A program made the translations under genes and the position numbers. This document shows positions 52,101 through 60,197 of a DNA stretch of 64,000 nucleotides, piece after piece. This DNA comes from Chryseobacterium gallinarum. GTDB taxonomy: Bacteria; Bacteroidota; Bacteroidia; Flavobacteriales; Weeksellaceae. The notes beneath the pieces were generated by a model. It saw nothing but the letters and a program-made list of their open reading frames with translations, made no database searches and had not been told where the DNA came from. Where the stretch lies: positions 62,001-126,000 of the forward strand of contig NZ_CP009928.1 of the NCBI RefSeq assembly GCF_001021975.1, in the 5' to 3' direction. How positions within the stretch are numbered: the stretch's first letter is position 1; each line of letters begins with the position of its first letter.

Positions 52101-52233
52101 TGTCAAAATTTACTTTCAGGGACAGAATCTCTGGACATGGACCAGATTCTTCGGAGTGGACCCTGAATCCTCATCACTTGGTTTCCTTCCACCTCTCAGA
52201 ACCTATTCCTTTGGCGCACAATTTAATCTTTAA
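49147..52233 (+). CDS. susC: SusC/RagA family TonB-dependent outer-membrane transporter
   Basis: 1028 aa. Signal peptide (KILCTATVLFFFGWHRLYAQ). A degenerate STN-like domain (about 30-105, VSFEITKKEPADQAVKKFLTS). No CarboxypepD-reg-like domain is visible, unlike the first locus. Plug motifs: DEIVVNAGYYAVKDKERTGSI, SLQGRMAGVNI, INPNDIESIEVLKDADATAIYG, SNGVILITTKKG. The barrel ends FGAQFNL with a C-terminal hydrophobic residue. Works with the SusD encoded 11 bp downstream. The transported compound is unknown; the S9 peptidase in the operon hints at peptides. Confidence 0.95.
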   Translation: MKILCTATVLFFFGWHRLYAQQELSKKRVSFEITKKEPADQAVKKFLTSTNTRNYAFSAEDLKNHWAQPTKCINEPVVDCIRKLLRDVPVEVIIFNKSVVIRKKNNQTASSLTPVVSDLSKADTIQKSASVNKIDEIVVNAGYYAVKDKERTGSIAKVTAKNIENQPVTNVLSSLQGRMAGVNITQNSGLAGGGFEIQIRGQNSLRTGSFTSPNGNVPLYIVDGVPIIEIPTAQISSITIPNGSISPLNSINPNDIESIEVLKDADATAIYGSRGSNGVILITTKKGKKGRIRVNLSSSYGISEAISNLKLLNKDQYLEMRRKAYANDGISNYPANAYDINGTWDRNHETDWVKTLIGRKATLSNTQLSLSGGSETTNFMLSLGHNEQTTVFGQGFKYSSNSFNSNISHRSADNKLYISVSNMFTQQKNNVVKTDMTRNAYMLAPVSPLIYLGDGSLNWENNTFSNPLAAYNASYDNDTKLFQMNVNAEYRIFRDFTVKLNTGLNYTAVDELALTPNTVYSPYLATGMSSSSSQADKRSQQIFSFIAEPQVNWQKKWGTHQLDALIGGSFQRTQRSADERLGIGFESNQFITNIGAAKSVMTLEDSNVEYRYVALFGRLNYQFKNRYIVNLTGRRDGSSRFGSNNRFANFGAVGAAWLFSNEAFLKDFKWLTFGKLRGSYGSAGNDNIGDFQYLDNYIVNSTLIYNNTTGITPSRLFNPDYSWEITRKLETALELGFFKNRLNLTTAWYRNRSTSQLVGYQLSAVTGFTSVIANLAATVENTGLEFELSGRPVVGKNFRWESSFNISFPRNKLLAFPGLAGSTYANQYIIGQPTNIIKLYQLEGINPKTGQYQFTDFNGDGKISTPDDRQVIEDVSVRYFGGWANTVQYKNWDLSFLFQFVKKKARNYIGIMTMPGTMNNQPVQVLDVWSPGNPGGLYMPYSTLNTTSHNLLRSSTAAYSDASFIRLKNVQLGYTIPLKSGPFKDVKIYFQGQNLWTWTRFFGVDPESSSLGFLPPLRTYSFGAQFNL

Positions 52234-52244
52234 AATTCTTAAAA

Positions 52245-53606
52245 ATGAAAACAATACGATTTATCATTATACTTATTGCAATGACAGTAACTGCTTCATG
52301 CGAAAAAATGATTGAAGTGGACATCCCAAATGACCAGATCGATAAAGAAACAGTCTTTAGAAACGTTCAAACCGCAAATGCTGCCTTAGCTGGCCTGTAC
52401 GCTGATGTAATGAAGAGTTCCCCGATAGCCGGCGGTGATCTTGAATCTTATTTAAGCGCCTATACAGATGAACTTGACAACTATACTACGGTCGCATCCG
52501 ACAGCAGGGATATCTTCCTGAACCAACAGATCGACACCAATACTATTGTCTATAATGTCTGGGCTGGTGCCTATAAACATATTTATTCCTCTAATTCGAT
52601 AATAGAAGGTGTAACAGCCTCAACGGGAATTTCGCCATCCAACAAAAAATATTTAATAGGGGAAGCATTACTTGTTAGGTCCATCATGCTTTTCTACCTC
52701 AACCAGCTGTTTGGCGATATCCCCTACCCTCAATCAACCGATTACAAGGTCAATAATAGCATAGGCAAAACATCTTCTGTTCAAGTACTGTCAAACCTGC
52801 AGAAGGATCTTCTGGAGGTATCGTCCCTACTTGAAGATGGCTACAGGAATACTGAACGGATTTATCCAAACAGGATGGTTGCACGACTTCTGCTCGCGAA
52901 AGTTTATATGGCTAAACAGGATTGGAGTGAAGCTGAAAAAGTACTGAAAGAAATTATACAGAGTGGGCTATACCAGATGGAACCTGACATCACCAAAGTT
53001 TTTCAGAAAACTGGGAAACATATTTTGTGGCAAATGAAACCAAACAATAACCTGTCTGTACTGCAAGCTGGCCTATACTATTTTACCAATTCGGCGCCAT
53101 CATCTTATGCACTCACCAATGCCCTGGTAAATGTATTTCCAAATGAGGACCTGCGTAAACAGAAATGGATGGCACCAGTAATCTTCAACGGCCTGACTTA
53201 CTATAGAGCCGAGAAATATAAAAACCGCGGTGGTAATAACATGACCGAATACTCCATCATTTTTAGGCTTGAGGAGGTGTATCTGCTTCTTGGGGAAGTA
53301 CTGGCAGAACAGGATAAAATTGTAGAGGCAGTACCTTATATAAATGAAACGAGAACCCGTGCACAGCTTATGCCCCTGACTGCATCCATTACAAAAAGTG
53401 TCCTTCTGGATGAAATTCTTCTGGAAAATAAAAGAGAATACTTTACGGAGATGGGACACCGATTTCTTGATTTAAAAAGAACGGGCAAACTAAACATGCT
53501 GCAAACCACAAAACCCAACTGGAAGGATTACCATAAACTATGGCCAGTACCTCAAAAAGAGATTCTACTAAATACAAATCTTAAACCTCAAAATACGGGA
53601 TACTAA
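52245..53606 (+). CDS. susD: SusD/RagB family nutrient-binding lipoprotein
   Basis: 453 aa. MKTIRFIIILIAMTVTASC gives a lipobox (TASC) for surface anchoring. SusD body: VQTANAALAGLYADVMKSSP, ARLLLAKVYMAKQDWSEAEK, YSIIFRLEEVYLLLGEVLAEQD, and the C-terminal ILLENKREYFTEMGHRFLDL followed by KRTGKLN. Pairs with the SusC upstream. The intergenic gap to the S9 peptidase is only 2 bp, indicating one transcript and coupled translation. Confidence 0.93.
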   Translation: MKTIRFIIILIAMTVTASCEKMIEVDIPNDQIDKETVFRNVQTANAALAGLYADVMKSSPIAGGDLESYLSAYTDELDNYTTVASDSRDIFLNQQIDTNTIVYNVWAGAYKHIYSSNSIIEGVTASTGISPSNKKYLIGEALLVRSIMLFYLNQLFGDIPYPQSTDYKVNNSIGKTSSVQVLSNLQKDLLEVSSLLEDGYRNTERIYPNRMVARLLLAKVYMAKQDWSEAEKVLKEIIQSGLYQMEPDITKVFQKTGKHILWQMKPNNNLSVLQAGLYYFTNSAPSSYALTNALVNVFPNEDLRKQKWMAPVIFNGLTYYRAEKYKNRGGNNMTEYSIIFRLEEVYLLLGEVLAEQDKIVEAVPYINETRTRAQLMPLTASITKSVLLDEILLENKREYFTEMGHRFLDLKRTGKLNMLQTTKPNWKDYHKLWPVPQKEILLNTNLKPQNTGY

Positions 53607-53608
53607 TA

Positions 53609-56116
53609 ATGAAAAATATTTTGAAATTAATAATGTTTCTGGCAGGAGTCTTTTTATCATCCGCACAGCAACTTGAAGATACCATAGAAAATTGGAGGGC
53701 AAAATTTTCCTCTCTGTCAGATTTTGTATACAGATCCAAGAATGCAAATTGGATTGGCATCAGAAAAGTAAGCAAACTGCATGGTGACAGTATTTTTGTG
53801 GTCAACACGAAAGACCAAGGACAAACCGTGTACAGAATCATGAATTCACAGCTCACATTCTTGAATGAGGTAGGTGTATTGGGCAAGAAAGGACAACAGG
53901 TCGTATTTCTCAATCTTATTACCGGAAATACATTCAACTTTGACAATATAATCGATGTTTATCCGCTGCAACAACAAAACAGATTCGGGTTATTATCTAA
54001 TGACCATTCCCTCAGGTTCTATGATAGTACTGGCAAGCAGCTTTTCGAAATAGCCAATGTGGGTAACCTTGCCGCCACCGATTCTAAAAACACAATATAT
54101 CTTAACAGACAATATGATAGCAAATCCGAAATCATAGAGACCACTGGCTCCCAACAAAAGGTCCTTTACAAAACTGAGAATAAAATCCGCAAGATCTCGC
54201 TTATTGAAACTGGAAAACATTTGCTGGTTTTAGAGACAGCCCAAAATAACGATCAGGATAGATTAGTCCTACTGGAAGCGGGAAAATCCGGAAAAACTGT
54301 ACTGCAACTTGACATCTCCAAAAATGCAGTGGCCAAGCTTACCCCAATACAAAATGGCGACTCCTTCCTCATTAGCACATGTGTCGAAGGTCAGCCACAA
54401 GATAATACCCTTGTCGATATATGGTATGGGAACGATCCTTACGTCAATGAACATTTTAAAAAGCCTACTCATCAGCGTTTTTGGTTATGGCACCCAAAAA
54501 GAAACAAACTGCAGAATATTCCTGTACCGGAAAACTTTGAGGTCGGTTCGATCAACAATGACCGTTATTTTCTGACTTATCTTCCAAGACGGGGCCATAA
54601 TTTCATTACCAGTGAGCCCGAACTCAATGCTGCTCAGATCTACGATCTGAAATTAAATTCATACAGGGATATCGGAAATGTAAAGCTTGCCAGACAAATA
54701 GGCAAAGAATGGCCGGAACTATTAAACCATTCCATTTATACCTCATCTGATGGAAGATGGTTTGTCGCGAGTCACGATGGCTTAAGATGGTCGCTATATC
54801 GTCCCGATGGTAATAAAGTAACAACGATAGAAAAAGAAGGTTTGGAACAACCGGTATTCTCATCAAATTCAGAGAATATCTATTTTGAAAGCGTAGATGG
54901 CCTATGGACCTTTAACATCGGACTGAAGAAATTAACAGCTCTGGACATAGGAAGAGGAAAAATAACAAAGATCAAGAACTACACCCTTAAAATCGATGAT
55001 TATACAGCAATTTCCTTTTTACCAACAGAAAAACTTCTTGCCGAAATAAAGGATCGGGACGAAAATGTGATTTCATATCAGCTCTTGAAAAGGGGCAAAA
55101 TCTATCAGGTCATTCCATCGACAAAAAATAGAATTCATAAGCTGATCTATGATCCTGCAATGACATCCTTTTCTACACTGGAAGAGAATTTTAATCTTCC
55201 ACCCACATTGTATGCTTATGCTAAACCCAATGAAAAAAAACTACTTTTTGACGGAAGTATTAAGGACAATGGAGTAAAAAAAATAAAACAGGAAATGTAT
55301 AAATATTCCGCAGCAGGAAAGAATCTTAGCGGTATTTTGTATTATCCTGCCAACTTTGATCCCGCGAAAAAGTATCCGATGATCGTTCGCATTTATGATA
55401 TGCAGCGGCACCTTTCCAATTCATATCTATCTCCAAACAAGTCCCTTCCGGATGGATCTCAATTGAGAACCTTGTTGGAACGTGGGTATTTTGTATTTCT
55501 TCCGGACACTACTGTGGGCGATAAAGGTCCTGGACTTTCAGCACTTGAATGTGTCCACAAGGCACTGGATGCTGCGCTAAAAAATTCTTTTATTGATAAG
55601 GAAAAAATTGGACTCTTCGGTCAATCCTACGGCGGTTATAAGACCGATTTTATAGCAACCCATTCAGACCGTTTTGCAGCTTACATCTCCGGGGCAGGAA
55701 TCAGTGACATTATCAACGATTTTTACTCATATACTCATGGTTTTAATAAACCTCTATATTTTATATATAACACCGTTTATCAAATGAATACGACACCGGC
55801 TAATGATAAGGCAAGATTTCTGGCAAATAACCCCATCCTTAGTGTGGAAAGAGTAAATGCACCAATCTTACTGTGGACCAGTAACAAGGATCGCACCGTT
55901 CCGCCGACTCAAACGATGGAATTTTATATTGGGCTCCGCCGATATAAAAAAGATGTAGTTGCATTATTTTATCAAGACGGAAATCATTCATTTCCCGATG
56001 GTACTCCGGAGCAAGTAGACTTGAGTAAAAAAGTATTGGACTGGTGGGATTACTTTTTGAAAGGCAAAAAAGATATTGCCTGGATAAGTAAACAGATGAG
56101 AAAGGATGCCTTATAG
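53609..56116 (+). CDS. S9 family (prolyl oligopeptidase-like) serine peptidase
   Basis: 835 aa. Signal peptide (NILKLIMFLAGVFLSSAQ). The N-terminal two thirds form a beta-propeller-like region. The C-terminal alpha/beta hydrolase has the triad Ser673 (GLFGQSYGGY), Asp761 (SNKDRTVPP) and His793 (GNHSFPDG). S9 enzymes cut short peptides, often after proline; secretion to the periplasm or surface is expected. In the operon it replaces the TlpA gene of the first locus. Substrates may be peptides imported by SusCD or the small Cys protein encoded opposite; unproven. Confidence 0.93.
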   Translation: MKNILKLIMFLAGVFLSSAQQLEDTIENWRAKFSSLSDFVYRSKNANWIGIRKVSKLHGDSIFVVNTKDQGQTVYRIMNSQLTFLNEVGVLGKKGQQVVFLNLITGNTFNFDNIIDVYPLQQQNRFGLLSNDHSLRFYDSTGKQLFEIANVGNLAATDSKNTIYLNRQYDSKSEIIETTGSQQKVLYKTENKIRKISLIETGKHLLVLETAQNNDQDRLVLLEAGKSGKTVLQLDISKNAVAKLTPIQNGDSFLISTCVEGQPQDNTLVDIWYGNDPYVNEHFKKPTHQRFWLWHPKRNKLQNIPVPENFEVGSINNDRYFLTYLPRRGHNFITSEPELNAAQIYDLKLNSYRDIGNVKLARQIGKEWPELLNHSIYTSSDGRWFVASHDGLRWSLYRPDGNKVTTIEKEGLEQPVFSSNSENIYFESVDGLWTFNIGLKKLTALDIGRGKITKIKNYTLKIDDYTAISFLPTEKLLAEIKDRDENVISYQLLKRGKIYQVIPSTKNRIHKLIYDPAMTSFSTLEENFNLPPTLYAYAKPNEKKLLFDGSIKDNGVKKIKQEMYKYSAAGKNLSGILYYPANFDPAKKYPMIVRIYDMQRHLSNSYLSPNKSLPDGSQLRTLLERGYFVFLPDTTVGDKGPGLSALECVHKALDAALKNSFIDKEKIGLFGQSYGGYKTDFIATHSDRFAAYISGAGISDIINDFYSYTHGFNKPLYFIYNTVYQMNTTPANDKARFLANNPILSVERVNAPILLWTSNKDRTVPPTQTMEFYIGLRRYKKDVVALFYQDGNHSFPDGTPEQVDLSKKVLDWWDYFLKGKKDIAWISKQMRKDAL

Positions 56117-56124
56117 GCATCCTT
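56102..56124. terminator. Bidirectional terminator overlapping a stop codon
   Basis: AAGGATGCCT (56102-56111) pairs with AGGCATCCTT (56115-56124), loop TAT. The S9 peptidase stop codon lies in the loop and second arm. The minus-strand Cys protein ends at 56130, so the hairpin separates the two convergent transcripts. Confidence 0.7.
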
Positions 56125-56129
56125 CTTAA

Positions 56130-56378
56130 TTACTGTATGCTTCTACGAAGTTCTTGAGAACAGGTTGTTTCGTCCGCGCTCCGGAATTTATAGAGCTGAG
56201 AACCATCAACACTCCAAGTACATAGCTCGCCAGGATTTTCATCACATTCCTGCTGAACGACATCACAATGGCTACCGTTGATACGATAAGTTGGCATAGC
56301 AGTTTTCATTTTGCTGGTTGCGAAAGCACCTCCAAATCCCATTGCTACAATGAGACCGGGTAATAATAATTTTTTCAT
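56130..56378 (-). CDS. Small exported four-cysteine protein (DUF6520-like)
   Basis: 82 aa from ATG 56378; a longer frame start at 56471 would overlap the MauE gene. Signal peptide MKKLLLPGLIVAMGFGGAFA. The mature part has four cysteines in CDVVQQEC, ENPGELC and TTCSQEL, an even number suited to two disulfides. The leader and spacing fit the DUF6520 small-protein family of Bacteroidetes as I know it. It follows the MauE-like gene by 56 bp in the same direction and converges on the S9 peptidase. Function unknown; a disulfide-bonded secreted product is inferred. Confidence 0.78.
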   Translation of the reverse strand: MKKLLLPGLIVAMGFGGAFATSKMKTAMPTYRINGSHCDVVQQECDENPGELCTWSVDGSQLYKFRSADETTCSQELRRSIQ

Positions 56379-56434
56379 GCTATCATAATTTAATTGGTTA
56401 CTGCCTAATCTGTTACAGGGTTTTCGGCAATCCC

Positions 56435-57985
56435 CTATATATCCCGATCCACCAGCGGTTCCTCGAACCACTGGTTTCGTTTTATGTTAAACTTAAACGC
56501 GCCATCCCTTATGCGGTACCGCTGTAATTCGTTGCCAATTAGAACATACAGGTAACGGCCATCAGAGATCATCGATGACATCGCATTGCCGTCTTTATGG
56601 CGTATATAGAAGCTGCCTAAGTAATATTGTTCATCCGTGCTGTAGACATCGATGATGGAGGAATTTTTCCACGAACTTGATGGTTCGTGCTTCCCTTTTA
56701 GGTTGGAACGGTTGAAGATCAGTCCGCAGAACAAGGTTTGGCTCTTATTCACGCTGAAGGACGGGGCATTCATTTTGTTTCTTCCATCCGAAAGCTTGGT
56801 TACCGATAAATTTGCTCTTGTCGTAGTATCTATGGTATTAAGTCTACTCTGAACATTCAAGGAGGTATCCATTACAATGAATTGGTTCCGGTAAAAGTAT
56901 GTGTAGACCAGCTTACCGTTTTCCGGATCAGAAGTTAATACGCCGTCCACATCAAATACCCCGTCGATCTGCTTTTGTAGAACCTCTGGCTTAAGGGATA
57001 GCTTTGGGTTCCTATTGAGATCAAGTAAAGCAATGCTATATTGATTATCGTCACGTTTTTGTGTACGAATTCCGAACTTCATGGAATCGATGACTGAAAG
57101 CTGGTTAAAGAATGCATCTCCATAGCTTATAGTGTTTGCTGTCGAATTTCCGAGATTCCCTCTATAAATTACAGGAACGTTTCCGTCGTAAATGTAAAAG
57201 TACGGAGATTTTACCCTGATCTGTACGTTCCTGAAGGGATGATCCATGTGATCCAAAGCAATCTTTGTACGAGTAAGATTCTGCAGTCCAGTATCAATTT
57301 GTGAAATAAAAAGCGGTGTGGTCACATTGCCGAGGTATATTTTTCCATCAGCAATTCCGGCAAAGTAATACGAGTTCACCCCAAGGTCATAGATCTTATC
57401 ATCAAAAATCGGATGCTGCAGGAAACGGCGCGTAAAATTGTTCTCTTTCTTCATGATGTGCTCTGACCGTACAAACATTGCAACGACGGCACCACAGCAA
57501 AGGGTTATGCTAAACAACTGTAAAGAAAGCAAAAGGCCCAGCTTCTTCTGAGGATTATCTTTTTTCTCCTTATAAAATATGGCGGCGGAGATAAGCAGAA
57601 CAAATGCAATATTAAAAATCAGGTGCTCTGTCCAGCCCAGCTTCTCTAAGATTCCTCCGCAGCTGCATGGTACAAAATCGCTATAATTGAGGATAAGAAA
57701 AATGTAAATGGTAAAGGCGGACATCAATCCCAACGAAAAATATAAAGCCAGTTTCTGATAGGTTGGAAGACAGAGGTAAAGAGCCAAAGTAAGCTCTGTA
57801 ATGACTACAGCAAATGAAATATAGTGCGCATAGGCACTTAACAAGGGTGATTGTGCCAGCTGAACCTGAAAGTTCTCAAAATCCAGAACTTTACTCATAG
57901 CGGCATACACAAATAGAAACGCCACCAGAATACAGACCGCCGTCACATAATATTCTTTAACGAGTTTTATCATAATCATTGGCAT
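56435..57985 (-). CDS. MauE-type redox membrane protein fused to a beta-propeller-like domain
   Basis: 516 aa. Residues 1-170 hold four membrane helices and the Cys-Ser-Cys motif at 107-109 (FVPCSCGGILEKLGW), aligned with the first locus's MauE (SKVLDFENF). From about 180 a soluble domain of beta strands follows (YDLGVNSYYFAGIADGKIYL, then NGKLVYTYFYRNQFIVMD and RYLYVLIGNELQRYRI), propeller-like and periplasmic. The fusion is absent in the first locus. The start is placed at 57985; ATG at 57973 is possible. The operator-like repeats (58025-58101) lie 40 bp upstream. Likely oxidises or senses thiols of exported proteins. Confidence 0.8.
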   Translation of the reverse strand: MPMIMIKLVKEYYVTAVCILVAFLFVYAAMSKVLDFENFQVQLAQSPLLSAYAHYISFAVVITELTLALYLCLPTYQKLALYFSLGLMSAFTIYIFLILNYSDFVPCSCGGILEKLGWTEHLIFNIAFVLLISAAIFYKEKKDNPQKKLGLLLSLQLFSITLCCGAVVAMFVRSEHIMKKENNFTRRFLQHPIFDDKIYDLGVNSYYFAGIADGKIYLGNVTTPLFISQIDTGLQNLTRTKIALDHMDHPFRNVQIRVKSPYFYIYDGNVPVIYRGNLGNSTANTISYGDAFFNQLSVIDSMKFGIRTQKRDDNQYSIALLDLNRNPKLSLKPEVLQKQIDGVFDVDGVLTSDPENGKLVYTYFYRNQFIVMDTSLNVQSRLNTIDTTTRANLSVTKLSDGRNKMNAPSFSVNKSQTLFCGLIFNRSNLKGKHEPSSSWKNSSIIDVYSTDEQYYLGSFYIRHKDGNAMSSMISDGRYLYVLIGNELQRYRIRDGAFKFNIKRNQWFEEPLVDRDI

Positions 57986-58024
57986 TGATTAAGACAAATT
58001 TCGCTATATAAAGAAAATTAAATA

Positions 58025-58101
58025 TTGCAAATAGTACCTTTGATATTTCAAATAGTAACATTTACATTCCAAAAAGTACCAAAAGCATTTCAATAAGTAA
58101 T
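58025..58101. repeat. Four 14-bp direct repeats with an exact 21-bp period
   Basis: TTGCAAATAGTACC (58025), TTTCAAATAGTAAC (58046), TTCCAAAAAGTACC (58067), TTTCAATAAGTAAT (58088). Spacings are 21, 21 and 21, two helical turns. They fill the 120-bp gap between the AraC-like regulator (stop 58106) and the start of the MauE gene (57985). Best explained as tandem operator sites for the operon MauE-small Cys protein. Confidence 0.8.
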
Positions 58102-58105
58102 CGGA

Positions 58106-58861
58106 CTATAAATTTGCCAGGCGGGGGATATCAGTCAACGATACTCCGTATTTCGAAAAAGTCTTATACATATTGGGATAATCGACAAATCTATTCTTAA
58201 AAGCTACTTCTTTGAAACTCATCCGGGTGAAAATAATATCTCCCGCAGCCTCTATACTTTTCTTTTTCTGGATAAAACTGTAAAACGTATCTCCAAAAAA
58301 AATCTTGCAGTCCTTTTGGAATTGATTGTAATTGTAACCCATTGATTTGACAAGATCACGTACGGATTGTTTGCTATCTGTTTCATAGTGCGTAAAAATT
58401 TCCCGCACATAGGAAATATTCGACGGGATCGTATTGATCAAATTCTTTGGAATATGAAGGTCAACCAAATGGAGGAAAGTAACTTTCCTCTCTTCAATCT
58501 TCATGATCCCAGCAACAAGATGTACAGCTTCCTGATCAGAGTAACGGAGATGTACCGGGTAGATATCATAGTTATTCAGATTCTTATTTTCTAAATCGCC
58601 AAATATCTTGTGTAAATGGTGGTCAGTATTTTTCATAATCGCTTCCAGATCCGGTACGAAATCAACTTTAAATATCCCTGCCCGAAGGAAGGCAATCTGG
58701 TGCAGGAACCTGAAATAAAAGTCTGCAACGGTCTGCAATCGGGCAGACACTTCACCCAGATCGGCAAGATACAGCGCCGATTTTACAAAATCCATTCTGC
58801 AGAACATTTCAATATTTCGTTCCACCATCGTGTCGAGTAATGAAATCAGGAATAAGTTCAT
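58106..58861 (-). CDS. AraC-type transcriptional regulator
   Basis: 251 aa. Residues 1-150 form a non-canonical sensor domain (helical, no membrane segment). The C-terminal half resembles the AraC double HTH: SVRDLVKSMGYNYNQFQKDC then KIFFGDTFYSFI, and DIIFTRMSFKEVAFKNRFVDYPNMYKTF. The second HTH follows the usual pattern of the family, with low conservation. It lies directly upstream of the four 21-bp-period repeats and the MauE gene and probably binds them. Different in design from the membrane TPR-AraC protein of the first locus. Confidence 0.8.
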   Translation of the reverse strand: MNLFLISLLDTMVERNIEMFCRMDFVKSALYLADLGEVSARLQTVADFYFRFLHQIAFLRAGIFKVDFVPDLEAIMKNTDHHLHKIFGDLENKNLNNYDIYPVHLRYSDQEAVHLVAGIMKIEERKVTFLHLVDLHIPKNLINTIPSNISYVREIFTHYETDSKQSVRDLVKSMGYNYNQFQKDCKIFFGDTFYSFIQKKKSIEAAGDIIFTRMSFKEVAFKNRFVDYPNMYKTFSKYGVSLTDIPRLANL

Positions 58862-59044
58862 GGTTCCCCAAATTAGTTGTATTTGATTCAGACCTATGGC
58901 AAGAGCAATTAAATATATGGCGTTTATACTTCGAATAGTTTATGGCCTGTTTACCAAATTAATTATTTTATATCTAAAAGCGAAATAAATACAATATTAT
59001 TACCATTTGGTTAATCCATAAAATCCATTTCTTTTAATTGCAAC

Positions 59045-59071
59045 AAAAAAAGGACAGCCAATGGCTGCCCT
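59045..59071 (-). terminator. Terminator of the tra operon
   Basis: On the minus strand AGGGCAGCC pairs with GGCTGTCCT (one G-U pair, loop ATT), then seven T. It follows the TraQ-type gene stop at 59141 by about 70 bp and ends the transfer operon. Confidence 0.85.
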
Positions 59072-59140
59072 AAGTGTGCTTTCAACTGGTAGTGTAGTGT
59101 TTTGGGGCGTTAACTGCTGTGAGTTATTTCAAATATAGGA

Positions 59141-59611
59141 TTATCTGATCGGTTCGGTAAAAATTGGATCAGTTTTTTTATTGTTGAACTGAAAAGAAAA
59201 TTGCTTTTCGTTTCCAAAACTGTCGGAGATCCAGACATCAAATTGTGACGGTGCAATAGAAGCGGAACTATAGTAAATCCTGAATTCTTTATCAGGTACC
59301 GTATAATAGTCGTTGGGGATAAACGGCTTTCCATATAAATAACCAAGCTGCCCTTGTCCGTCATTTTGAAAGTACCGAAGGCGATACAAATTTCCACTAT
59401 AATTACCTCCTGAAATAATGGTAAATCTGATTTCAACCCACTCCCCTACAGCTATCGCCTTTGGAACCGGCATAATTCTAACATCAAATGGAAATTCCTC
59501 CTGCACATCAAGGTTAGCTTTGCTACAGCCTGATAAGATTAAAGTACCAGAGACGGTGAGTAAAGCCATAATCAATGATCTAAAAGTGAGCGGATTTTTT
59601 TTTGTTCTCAT
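59141..59611 (-). CDS. traQ: Conjugal transfer protein TraQ-type lipoprotein (DUF3872)
   Basis: 156 aa. Lipobox ILSGC after a hydrophobic segment (ALLTVSGTLILSG) puts the lipid on a Cys near residue 29. The rest matches DUF3872: FPFDVRIMPVPKAIAVGEWV, NLYRLRYFQNDGQGQLGYLYG and SFGNEKQFSFQF. In CTnDOT-type elements this protein, TraQ, is the last of the tra operon, as here. Part of the outer mating-channel assembly by family role; exact function not known. Followed by the operon terminator. Confidence 0.88.
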   Translation of the reverse strand: MRTKKNPLTFRSLIMALLTVSGTLILSGCSKANLDVQEEFPFDVRIMPVPKAIAVGEWVEIRFTIISGGNYSGNLYRLRYFQNDGQGQLGYLYGKPFIPNDYYTVPDKEFRIYYSSASIAPSQFDVWISDSFGNEKQFSFQFNNKKTDPIFTEPIR

Positions 59612-59628
59612 TGTATAAAAAATGTTTA

Positions 59629-60186
59629 TTAAAAATTAAACCTCAGTCCAATGCCCAGCGAAGGGCGAAATTGTTCCAAATCAGTGCCCCAAAGGACTTT
59701 AGTTCGGCCCTGTATCAGAAAGACAACACGGTCGGAAAAATAAATTTCCATTGAAAGCCTCCCTCCTGTTCCGTATACAAATTGATTCCTGTTCTTCAGT
59801 ATCCCGCCATCCATAAGAATAGTATCTCCCTTATTGACCACTTCGTAACCACCGGCCGCACTCAATCCTGCATATAAGGTGACAAACTTCTTCCGGTCAG
59901 AAAGCAGCCGAAAACTGTAACCTGCTTCGCCCAGGAAATTTTCTGTGGGTATCTGCCAGTTCTTGTACAACGCTGTTTGCTTTTGGTATTCGACACTGTA
60001 CATCCAGTAATTTCCGTGTCTAACGAATCTGTTTAAACCGAGGCCTATGTAAAAATTTTGATCGGGACGCTTATTATTCATCAAACCAAAATTCACTTCC
60101 ACGGACTGTTGCTTGTATACCATCCGCTGCGCCCGCACATATATGGTGGAAATGACCAGCATTAATAATGTGATATATTTTTTCAT
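59629..60186 (-). CDS. traO: Conjugal transfer protein TraO
   Basis: 185 aa. Signal peptide (TLLMLVISTIYVRAQ). A short barrel-like body with RMVYKQQSVEVNFGLMNN near the N-terminus and SLGIGLRFNF at the C-terminus, the expected end of an outer-membrane protein. TraO proteins of Bacteroides conjugative transposons have this size and layout. Seventeen bp separate it from the TraQ gene. Probably an outer-membrane part of the type IV-like transfer apparatus. Confidence 0.88.
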   Translation of the reverse strand: MKKYITLLMLVISTIYVRAQRMVYKQQSVEVNFGLMNNKRPDQNFYIGLGLNRFVRHGNYWMYSVEYQKQTALYKNWQIPTENFLGEAGYSFRLLSDRKKFVTLYAGLSAAGGYEVVNKGDTILMDGGILKNRNQFVYGTGGRLSMEIYFSDRVVFLIQGRTKVLWGTDLEQFRPSLGIGLRFNF

Positions 60187-60197
60187 AAAGAACGCAT

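Noticed and set aside
58025..58101. CRISPR-like array
   Set aside because: Units are imperfect 14-mers with 7-bp spacers and no cas genes; operator sites fit better.
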